From positions 1-5,954 of the forward strand of contig CALBTQ010000827.1 of NCBI GenBank assembly GCA_937967875.1: a stretch of 5,954 bases of DNA, written 5' to 3'. Positions 1 through 4,779 of this stretch are shown piece after piece. The stretch is from an uncultured Pseudomonadota bacterium (GTDB lineage Bacteria; Lernaellota; Lernaellaia; Lernaellales; Lernaellaceae). The notes below the pieces were generated by a model that was given only the letters and a program-made list of their open reading frames with translations, was not told the DNA's origin and searched no databases. Position numbers and translations under genes: made by a program. Positions within the stretch are counted from its first letter, which is position 1. Every line of letters begins with the position of its first letter.

Positions 1-48
1 CGAGGTCGTATTCGGTGACTGGAGTTCAGACGTGTGCTCTTCCGATCT
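1..48 (+). other. Illumina adapter (i7 / read-2 side), not genomic
   Basis: Positions 15-48 match the 34-nt Illumina TruSeq read-2 adapter from GTGACTGGAG to CTCTTCCGATCT without a mismatch. Positions 1-6 (CGAGGT) look like the end of the P7 oligo (CGAGAT) with one substitution, which would leave 7-14 (CGTATTCG) as an 8-nt i7 index. Genomic sequence therefore starts at about position 49. Any start codon proposed in this stretch, such as the GTG at 32, is artificial. Confidence 0.97.
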
Positions 49-49
49 G

Positions 50-865
50 CCTGGAAAATTGCTCTTACAATTTGTCTCGTTGCTTCCACCATTGGTAACA
101 GGAATCATTTCGATTCTTGTAATTAGAATGATGCGTCACTCATCAAAAGATTTTTTACAAAAATGGTCGAATAAGGCTTTCCCAATCATGTTGGTTTTTC
201 TTTTTGCCATCCCGATTCTGACTGTTTTCGTTATAATTCTGACTCAAAAAGACACTGTATCTGCGTCTTTCGACTTAAAATCGGATCCGACGATGCGTAT
301 TTTATTTTATGGCGGTTCAAGCACTGCCGGATTCCCTTTCGAATCCAATTGGAGCAAGGCCTATCCTGTTGCAACTCAGCGGATTTTACGTCGTGATCTC
401 GACCCAAACATGGAAACTTATAACTTTGGGACAAGTGGGAAAAATATTTTATATTTCTCCAAGCGACTTGAAAATGATATACGCACTATGCATCCGACGC
501 ATGTCGTAATTAATCCCATTTCCAACAGTAAAGGACTTTCGATGGATCTTTTCATCGAAAAGGTCACCTATGCGATTAATGTGTGTAAACAATACAATGT
601 GCAGCCGTATCTCTTGTTGGAACCATCATACAACTTCATTTTAACTGCCAACGATGATGGTCAGAATGTTCTATCCAGAATTTCACAGGTTCACCAGTTA
701 GCGACAGATTTGGAGATAGCCTTGATCGATCCCCTTCCCATTTTCTCCGATCACCGAGAAGAATTCCTGTTTATCGATGATAATGTTCATTTGACCATGT
801 ATGGTCACGCCCTCATGGCGCGAATTGTTGCTGAATCATTATTGCGACAAAAGATTGCAAATTAA
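50..865 (+). CDS. Membrane-anchored SGNH/GDSL-family hydrolase, 5'-truncated
   Basis: The C-terminal 271 residues of a protein whose start is lost at the adapter junction. The first in-frame residues upstream are adapter-encoded. Two hydrophobic segments come first (about nt 60-130 and 178-243), which suggests an N-terminal membrane anchor with the catalytic domain outside the cytoplasm. An SGNH-type domain follows. Block I is GGSSTAG at nt 311-331, with the probable nucleophile Ser at 317-319. A block II-like NFGTSG follows. INPISNS is a weak block III candidate. Block V is DNVHLT, with the Asp at 779-781 and His at 788-790 matching the DxxH dyad. Members of this superfamily are esterases, lipases or acyl-transfer enzymes, often acting on acetylated polysaccharides or lipids; the substrate here cannot be told. 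Its GC content is much lower than that of the following genes. It ends in TAA with no overlapping neighbour. The fold is fairly sure; the exact role is unknown. Confidence 0.8.
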   Translation, partial: PGKLLLQFVSLLPPLVTGIISILVIRMMRHSSKDFLQKWSNKAFPIMLVFLFAIPILTVFVIILTQKDTVSASFDLKSDPTMRILFYGGSSTAGFPFESNWSKAYPVATQRILRRDLDPNMETYNFGTSGKNILYFSKRLENDIRTMHPTHVVINPISNSKGLSMDLFIEKVTYAINVCKQYNVQPYLLLEPSYNFILTANDDGQNVLSRISQVHQLATDLEIALIDPLPIFSDHREEFLFIDDNVHLTMYGHALMARIVAESLLRQKIAN

Positions 866-888
866 ACTCGTAAAATGATAAAATGATT

Positions 889-924
889 TTTGTTCCTATG
901 CGAGGAACAAAGGAGTTGTTTTTC
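889..924 (+). terminator. Hairpin after the SGNH gene, possible weak terminator
   Basis: A perfect 9-bp inverted repeat, TTTGTTCCT (889-897) and AGGAACAAA (903-911), encloses a 5-nt loop. It begins 24 nt after the stop of the SGNH gene. A T5 run lies at 919-923, but it is separated from the stem by GGAGTTG, so this is not a textbook intrinsic terminator. It could instead be a leader structure for the gene at 971. Confidence 0.4.
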
Positions 925-935
925 AAATTTCACGA

Positions 936-958
936 GTGATCACAGCACTTGTGATTAC
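936..958 (+). promoter_or_regulatory. Dyad / direct-repeat element just upstream of the poly-Asp gene
   Basis: The element contains GTGATCAC (936-943) and GTGATTAC (951-958), an 8-mer direct repeat with one difference, start to start 15 nt. The same bases also form an inverted repeat: ATCACA (939-944), 5-nt gap, TGTGAT (950-955), extendable outward to 936 and 958 with one weak pair. It ends 2 nt before the ribosome binding site at 961-965. It could be an operator or an RNA hairpin masking the ribosome site. No known regulator consensus is matched with certainty. Confidence 0.35.
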
Positions 959-970
959 ACGGAGGACATC

Positions 971-1993
971 ATGAATAAGCGATTCGTAATCCTTCTAATC
1001 ACACTGGCGCTGTTGTTGACCACGGCCGCCTGGTCCTGGGATCTGCGCCTGTCGCCCGCCACGCGGCCGATCGCGCCGGCGCCGACGAAAGTGGTCCCGC
1101 AGATTGACGTGGTTTATGCCGACACGCCGCCGACGATCGACGGCAACATCGATCTGTCCGACGAATGGGACGACGCCGAAGTGGTGCACGTCACCGGCAC
1201 GCGCGATATGGACGTCTATTTCCTGGCCGACGATCACTATCTTTATTTGGCGTACGATCTGCTGGACAACACCGATCTGGTTAACGGCGACTCGGCAATT
1301 TTGCTATTTGACAACAACAACGACGACGCCTGGCCCGACGATTGCCCCGGCACCGAGGAAGGCATTTACGCGATGGCCTATTTCGACGGGTCGATGTGCA
1401 ATTACTACACGACCGTTTACAATGACGGCGGCACGCCCAACGCCTGCCAGCCCAGCAATCCGACCGAACTGGTGCAAGCGGTTGCCGGCTTTTCATCCAA
1501 GGGCAACGTACAGATCGAAGTTAAAATAGATTTCACCGATGACCAGCTTTATGGAGCACCAGAAGAAACCATCGGTATTGCCTTGGGTGAAGTAGCGGAT
1601 GATACGAGTGATTATTTTTGGCCTGAGGGTATCAATGTTGACAACATGGATCCCGGTCTGTTTGCCGACATGACCTATCCATCGTTCACCCCCATCGACG
1701 ACGACACCGGCCCCGATGACGACACCGGCCCCGATGACGACACCGGCCCCGACGACGACACCGACGACGACGACACCGACGACGACGACACCGGCGACGA
1801 CGATGACGATGACGACGATGACGACGACGACGATGACGATGACGATGACGATGACGACAACGACGACAACAATGACGACGATTACGTGCCGCCGATCGAC
1901 GACGACGATGACGACGATGACGACGACGGCAGCGGCGACGACAATCTGTCGGGCTCGCGCGGCGGCGACGATTCGGGCGGCGGCTGCGCCTGA
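971..1993 (+). CDS. Secreted CBM9-like protein with poly-Asp tail and Gly-Cys C-terminus
   Basis: 340 residues. I chose the ATG at 971 because GGAGG (961-965) lies 5 nt upstream and a signal peptide follows directly (MNKR, a hydrophobic core, then about residue 22). An earlier in-frame TTG at 890 lies inside a hairpin and has no such support. Residues about 45-235 resemble a CBM9/DOMON-like beta-sandwich. The telling pattern is PTIDGNIDLSDEW, then VYFLADDHYLYLAYDLLD and an LLFDNNND segment; related domains bind sugars, sometimes with calcium. From residue 243 comes a low-complexity acidic tail: three copies of DDDTGP, then DDDT/DDDDT units, then an unbroken run of about 21 Asp (nt 1796-1858), an N/D stretch, VPPI, another Asp block, and a Gly/Ser/Asp end finishing SGGGCA. 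No hydrophobic C-terminal anchor is present. Tandem stops (TGA TAG) close the gene. A role in cation or surface binding is inference. Codons in nt about 1515-1665 look more AT-rich than those on either side. Confidence 0.85.
   Translation: MNKRFVILLITLALLLTTAAWSWDLRLSPATRPIAPAPTKVVPQIDVVYADTPPTIDGNIDLSDEWDDAEVVHVTGTRDMDVYFLADDHYLYLAYDLLDNTDLVNGDSAILLFDNNNDDAWPDDCPGTEEGIYAMAYFDGSMCNYYTTVYNDGGTPNACQPSNPTELVQAVAGFSSKGNVQIEVKIDFTDDQLYGAPEETIGIALGEVADDTSDYFWPEGINVDNMDPGLFADMTYPSFTPIDDDTGPDDDTGPDDDTGPDDDTDDDDTDDDDTGDDDDDDDDDDDDDDDDDDDDDNDDNNDDDYVPPIDDDDDDDDDDGSGDDNLSGSRGGDDSGGGCA
1697..1936 (+). repeat. Asp-codon repeat array inside the secreted protein gene
   Basis: Three 18-nt units encoding DDDTGP (1697-1750) are followed by shorter GAC-GAC-ACC units, a pure GAC/GAT tract at 1796-1858, and, after a break encoding NDDNNDDDYVPPI, a second Asp tract. 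GAC and GAT are mixed irregularly, so the protein repeat is kept while the DNA repeat is imperfect. Such tracts are prone to slippage and to assembly collapse, so the true copy number is uncertain. Confidence 0.85.
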
Positions 1994-2013
1994 TAGGCAA
2001 CGAAAACTACGGC

Positions 2014-2043
2014 GGGAGGGTGTTTTTCGCCCTCCCTCTTCAT
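2014..2043 (+). terminator. Intrinsic-type terminator after the poly-Asp gene
   Basis: A perfect 7-bp stem, GGGAGGG (2014-2020) with CCCTCCC (2030-2036), encloses a 9-nt loop. The tail, TCTTCATTT, is T-rich but broken. It begins 21 nt after the TGA stop, the expected place for a terminator, and separates this gene from the transglycosylase-pgsA unit. Confidence 0.65.
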
Positions 2044-2078
2044 TTAAAAGAGCGTCCGGCGACGTGCGGTCGCGTCGC

Positions 2079-2108
2079 TTGACAGTGGCGGCCCGGCGGC
2101 TTTATCGT
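2079..2108 (+). promoter_or_regulatory. Sigma70-like promoter for the transglycosylase-pgsA unit
   Basis: A perfect -35 hexamer TTGACA (2079-2084) is followed after 18 nt by TATCGT (2103-2108), a 4/6 match to TATAAT. Transcription would begin near 2115, leaving a leader of about 40 nt before the TTG start at 2156. This supports rejecting the upstream in-frame TTG at 2108, which would lie in the -10. Caution: the same bases also form a terminator-like hairpin. Confidence 0.45.
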
Positions 2109-2124
2109 TGTCGGGCTTTTATTT
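2091..2124 (+). terminator. Second terminator-like hairpin overlapping the promoter
   Basis: GCCCGGC (2091-2097) can pair with GTCGGGC (2110-2116), 7 bp including one G-T pair, with a 12-nt loop. It is followed at once by TTTTATTT (2117-2124). This is a credible intrinsic terminator shape and could back up the one at 2014. It overlaps the proposed -10 element, so the two calls compete or act on different transcripts. Confidence 0.4.
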
Positions 2125-2155
2125 ATATCCTGGGGTTCTCGCGGGGGGATTCGAG

Positions 2156-2749
2156 TTGCGTACGTGCCTACTGATATTGTTGCCGGCGATGCTGCTGTTG
2201 GCCGCCCTGCCCGGCCGGGCCGACGCGCCGCGCACCATCAATCATCCCAACACGATCTGGCGTTACACGAATTTGCCGCCCGACGGTCGCGAAGCGCGGC
2301 TGGTCGAGGAAAGCAAAGCCGAGGCGGGCCAACGCGCGGCGGGTCATCAGGCGTTCGGCAAGCAGGAACTGATCAATATGGTTTCCGACGTCGCGTTGCG
2401 CCACGGCGTCGAGCCGGAGTTGCTGTGCGCGGTCGCCTGGACCGAATCGCGCTTCAATCCTTACGTGGTCAGCAACAAAGGGGCCGAAGGATTGATGCAG
2501 CTCATGCCGGCCACGGCGCGCAAATTCGGCGTGACCGACGCGAAGAATCCCATCGACAACGCCGAGGGCGGCGCGCGCTATCTGCGCTGGCTGCTCGAAG
2601 AGTACGATAACGACCTGGTGCTGGCGCTGGCCGCGTACAACGCGGGCTCCGGCGCGGTGAAAAAGGGCGGCACGGTGCCTCCTTTTTCCCAAACGCGGAA
2701 TTTTGTCACCTCCGTATTAACCATGCGCGACCACTTTCGGAATCGATAA
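2156..2749 (+). CDS. Lytic transglycosylase, SLT domain (Slt70-type family 1), exported
   Basis: 197 residues. The TTG start at 2156 is chosen because GGGGGGA (2143-2149) lies 6 nt upstream and a clean signal peptide begins there (MRTCLLILLPAML, ending near residue 24 in GRADA). A longer TTG start at 2108 is in frame but has poorer context. Residues about 75-195 form an SLT goose-lysozyme-like domain: the catalytic Glu97 in ESRFNP, GLMQLMP at 112-118, and AYNAG at 160-164, with the family's usual aromatic-rich end (TRNFV). Such enzymes cleave the MurNAc-GlcNAc bond of peptidoglycan in the periplasm, leaving 1,6-anhydro-MurNAc, for wall turnover or for opening the wall for envelope machines. 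No LysM or other binding domain is seen, so it is a minimal single-domain form. The stop is 1 nt before pgsA, which implies co-transcription and probably translational coupling. Confidence 0.92.
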   Translation: MRTCLLILLPAMLLLAALPGRADAPRTINHPNTIWRYTNLPPDGREARLVEESKAEAGQRAAGHQAFGKQELINMVSDVALRHGVEPELLCAVAWTESRFNPYVVSNKGAEGLMQLMPATARKFGVTDAKNPIDNAEGGARYLRWLLEEYDNDLVLALAAYNAGSGAVKKGGTVPPFSQTRNFVTSVLTMRDHFRNR

Positions 2750-2750
2750 G

Positions 2751-3377
2751 ATGAAGAAAAGCGATTTTTTAAACGCCCCGAATCTGATCTCTTTGTTTCG
2801 CCTGAGCATCGCCCCGATCATCCTTGTGCTGCTGTACATGGAAAAGTATTTGAATCCGAACGGCGAAACCCTCGTGTACTGTTTCATCGCCGGCGTGGCG
2901 TTTCTGCTGGCGGCGATCTCGGATATTTTCGACGGCTATCTCGCCCGCAAGTACAATATGATCACCGACATCGGCAAGTTTCTGGATCCGCTGGCCGACA
3001 AGGTGATGGTCGCCACGCCGCTGATTTTGCTGGTCGGACTCGATCGCATACCGTCCTGGATGGCGCTGGTAATCATTCTGCGCGAAATGATCATCACCGG
3101 TCTGCGCGGATTGGCGCAGCAGCGCGGCACGGTCATCGCCGCGAGCAAGCTGGGCAAGATGAAAACCGTGCTGCAGGTGACCGCGCTGGTCGCTTTATTG
3201 CTTCACTATCCGGTGAAGTTCGGTGTGTTGTGGGGAGGTGACTTCTCACTTTCCGCGCATAAAGTAGGCATCGTTTTTCTGTATATCGCCGTGTTTTACA
3301 CACTTTACAGCGGCTACGATTATTTGCGAAATTTCATCCGTTCAGAAGTGGACAACACCGCCAAAAATGGCGAGTAA
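2751..3377 (+). CDS. pgsA: CDP-diacylglycerol--glycerol-3-phosphate 3-phosphatidyltransferase
   Basis: 208 residues, the usual length for PgsA. This inner-membrane enzyme makes phosphatidylglycerol phosphate from CDP-diacylglycerol and glycerol 3-phosphate, the committed step to phosphatidylglycerol and cardiolipin. The CDP-alcohol phosphatidyltransferase signature is complete: D58-x2-D61-G62-x2-A65-R66, then G75-x3-D79-x3-D83. The N-terminus (NAPNLISLFRLSIAPII) and the later SKLGKMKTVLQ segment are typical of PgsA rather than of phosphatidylserine or choline synthases. Several membrane helices are visible (about 12-30, 42-57, 86-96, 103-118, 138-151 and 172-190). The ATG at 2751 follows the transglycosylase stop by 1 nt; CGGA at 2738-2741 is a weak ribosome site, consistent with coupling. 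Assignment is firm for the family and good for PgsA. Confidence 0.93.
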   Translation: MKKSDFLNAPNLISLFRLSIAPIILVLLYMEKYLNPNGETLVYCFIAGVAFLLAAISDIFDGYLARKYNMITDIGKFLDPLADKVMVATPLILLVGLDRIPSWMALVIILREMIITGLRGLAQQRGTVIAASKLGKMKTVLQVTALVALLLHYPVKFGVLWGGDFSLSAHKVGIVFLYIAVFYTLYSGYDYLRNFIRSEVDNTAKNGE

Positions 3378-3417
3378 CATATTGATATTACAAACAATGT
3401 GAAGCTTACACCGTAGG

Positions 3418-3460
3418 GAGATTTTTTCCGTCGCCGGGGATGAGGGCGCAAAAAATTCTC
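3418..3460. terminator. Imperfect long inverted repeat, possible two-way terminator for pgsA
   Basis: The left arm GAGATTTTTT (3418-3427) pairs with AAAAAATTCTC (3450-3460), with one extra base. Inside it CGCC (3432-3435) pairs with GGCG (3445-3448), giving a bulged hairpin that begins 40 nt after the pgsA stop. The A/T arms around a GC core resemble bidirectional terminators, but the GC stem is only 4 bp and bulged. Confidence 0.3.
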
Positions 3461-3502
3461 ATTTATTGTGAAAGCTTTACCGAAAAAAGCGAAAGAAGAT
3501 TC

Positions 3503-3531
3503 TTGACTTTTGGCGACTAAACAGATATCCA
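3503..3531 (+). promoter_or_regulatory. Possible promoter for the barrel operon
   Basis: TTGACT (3503-3508) has a 17-nt spacer to TATCCA (3526-3531), a good -35 with a weak -10. It would give a leader of about 50 nt containing the third 15-nt element (3544-3558). The AT-rich spacer and the well-placed ribosome site downstream support a promoter somewhere in 3378-3590. Confidence 0.4.
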
Positions 3532-3590
3532 ATGGTCAATCGGGTTAAAGTTTCACCGTTATATTGGTGCTAAGTGCTTCGGAGGAGTAG

Positions 3591-4304
3591 ATGGGCCGTA
3601 AGAGCTTAGCGGGCTTTGTTTTGTTTGCGTTTTTGATAATGGCGGGTACAGCCGCTGCCGCCGAAAAAGTCGAAAACGTGTTCATCACCGGTGTTGACGT
3701 CGGATACTTCGGCTACACCGGCTGGATGGGCGACAACTTTGATGCCGGCCTGGGCTTCGCGGCCTTCTTCGGCTACGGCATCACGGACAACTTCGCCGTC
3801 GAGTTGGACTGGATCCCCCTGATTCAATCGGCCTACTCGGGTGACGACGTCTATTACAAGGACGTCTTCGAAGAGGCCTACTGGGGTGGTCTGGCGATGG
3901 AAGGCGACAAGTTCGGCGGATTCGGCGTGTCGGGTAAATTGTACCCGCGCGGCCGTTTCCGGGACGCCGACTTCGTTCGCGTCCAGCCGTTCCTCTCGAT
4001 GGGCCTTGGTTTAATGCCGTTTGTCTGGACCTACAAGAGCGGCATTTCCCAGGTAGCCGGCGAAACGCGGCCGCCCTATGGCACCGAGACCTTCGACGGG
4101 TACAACGCTCTCTACTTGAATTTGGGCGGCGGTCTGGACTTCATGCTCGCCAAATGGGTGAGCCTGGGCCTGAACGCCAAAATCTGGAAGGCCTACAACA
4201 TGGGCGACAGCCTGCAGGGCTACGGCCATGACGACGATCTGGAAACCGACATTTCGGGTTCCATGATGTATCAGGTCGGCGCCGGCCTGACTTTCCAGTG
4301 GTAG
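3591..4304 (+). CDS. Outer-membrane beta-barrel protein (OmpA/OmpW-like barrel), function unknown
   Basis: 237 residues, with GGAGGAG (3581-3587) just upstream of the ATG. A signal peptide covers residues 1-24 (MGRKSLAGFVLFAFLIMAG, then TAAAA before Glu25). The mature part shows amphipathic strands rich in Gly and aromatic residues (VGYFGYTGWMG, FGYGITDNFAVELDWIPL, FGVSGKLYPRG, PFLSMGLGLMPFVW, LYLNLGGGLDFML, VSLGLNAKIW). It ends YQVGAGLTFQW, so the last residue is the terminal aromatic of the outer-membrane assembly signal recognised by BamA. The pattern fits a small barrel of about eight strands, as in outer-membrane-protein beta-barrel families. Acidic, Tyr-rich loops lie between strands (about 85-95 and 205-220). 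No OmpA-like peptidoglycan-binding domain follows. A substrate cannot be assigned. It is followed after 10 nt by a small exported protein, its likely partner. Confidence 0.85.
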   Translation: MGRKSLAGFVLFAFLIMAGTAAAAEKVENVFITGVDVGYFGYTGWMGDNFDAGLGFAAFFGYGITDNFAVELDWIPLIQSAYSGDDVYYKDVFEEAYWGGLAMEGDKFGGFGVSGKLYPRGRFRDADFVRVQPFLSMGLGLMPFVWTYKSGISQVAGETRPPYGTETFDGYNALYLNLGGGLDFMLAKWVSLGLNAKIWKAYNMGDSLQGYGHDDDLETDISGSMMYQVGAGLTFQW

Positions 4305-4314
4305 GAGGGAAGAG

Positions 4315-4704
4315 ATGAAACGCGTGAGCCTGTTGTTGGCGATCTGCTTTGTCCTCGGCTTGGTGATGGTCAATGCGGCCCAGGCCGACGAATATTACGG
4401 CGGCACGATCATTTCCGGCTACCAGAAGGTGGTCGGCCCGTATCCGAGCCCGTTCTTCGATGCAACCAAGAAATTGGGCCGCGGTCTGTTGAACATGGGC
4501 ACCGCGCCGATCGAGCTGATCAAGCAGCCGATCGTCGAGGCGGAAAAGGGCGAGTCGGTCGGCGAATTCATGACCGGCCTGATCTACGGCACCTTCGCGG
4601 GCGTGGCCTGGACGTTCTATCGCGAGCTGGACGGTGTCTACGAAGTGGTCACCTGGTACCTGCCGAGCCTCGAGCCGGCGATCACTCCGGAGTATATCTT
4701 CTAA
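4315..4704 (+). CDS. Exported small protein resembling the exosortase-associated TIGR04073 family
   Basis: 129 residues. The ATG at 4315 is preceded by AGGAGGGA (4303-4310), which overlaps the stop of the barrel gene, so the two are surely co-transcribed. Residues 1-24 form a signal peptide (MKRVSLLLAICFVLGLVMVN, then AAQA before Asp25). The segment KKLGRGLLNMGTAPIELIKQP (residues 52-72) followed by a Gly-rich helix (GLIYGTFAGVAWTFYRELDGVYEVVTWYLP) strongly recalls the family described as exosortase system-associated TIGR04073. That family is defined by co-occurrence with exosortase genomes, and its molecular role is not known to me. No exosortase or PEP-CTERM substrate is present in this window. 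Tandem stops TAA TAG close the gene, and a strong terminator follows. The family call is from memory of the motif and should be tested with a profile search. Confidence 0.7.
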   Translation: MKRVSLLLAICFVLGLVMVNAAQADEYYGGTIISGYQKVVGPYPSPFFDATKKLGRGLLNMGTAPIELIKQPIVEAEKGESVGEFMTGLIYGTFAGVAWTFYRELDGVYEVVTWYLPSLEPAITPEYIF

Positions 4705-4728
4705 TAGACCGATGACCCTGCTATCCTA

Positions 4729-4763
4729 CGGACTTGCCCTACCCGGGCAGGTCCGTTTTCGTT
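4729..4763 (+). terminator. Strong intrinsic terminator of the barrel operon
   Basis: An 11-bp stem with a single G-T pair, CGGACTTGCCC (4729-4739) and GGGCAGGTCCG (4745-4755), encloses a 5-nt loop and is followed by TTTTCGTT (4756-4763). It starts 22 nt after the stop of the gene at 4315-4704. Its T-tract ends only 16 nt before the next start codon at 4780. Confidence 0.88.
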
Positions 4764-4779
4764 AATGGGAGGGAGCGGG

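Larger units (their letters stand above)
3399..3558. repeat. Three related 15-nt elements in the control region
   Basis: Three imperfect copies lie in the same orientation. They are GTGAAGCTTACACCG (3399-3413), GTGAAAGCTTTACCG (3468-3482) and GTTAAAGTTTCACCG (3544-3558). Copies two and three agree at 12 of 15 positions, and copies one and three at 11 of 15. All start GTkAA and end ACCG, and the first two contain a palindromic AAGCTT core. Start-to-start distances are 69 and 76 nt. They could be sites for one regulator of the barrel operon, but the match is short enough to be chance. Confidence 0.35.

Noticed and set aside
32..49. GTG start and first six codons in frame with the SGNH gene
   Set aside because: These bases are the 3' end of the Illumina adapter; the true start lies outside the fragment.
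890..970. In-frame TTG-initiated N-terminal extension of the poly-Asp protein
   Set aside because: It begins inside a 9-bp hairpin with no ribosome site, and it would bury the clear signal peptide that starts at 971 behind GGAGG.
1697..1936. CRISPR-like or tandem-repeat locus at the Asp tract
   Set aside because: Repeats are in-frame codon repeats without unique spacers, inside a coding region.
1675..2000. Long antisense Ser- or Arg-rich reading frames and the + strand Thr-rich frame over the Asp tract
   Set aside because: They are the other-frame readings of GAC/GAT repeats; no ribosome site or folded-domain signature.
2168..2692. 174-codon antisense frame over the transglycosylase gene
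   Set aside because: High-GC shadow of a confidently identified gene; low-complexity Arg/Gln/Ala content and no domain.
4765..4779. Upstream ATG for the lipoprotein giving MGGSG before MKKLG
   Set aside because: The bases encode the ribosome site for 4780, and the extra residues would spoil a canonical lipoprotein signal.
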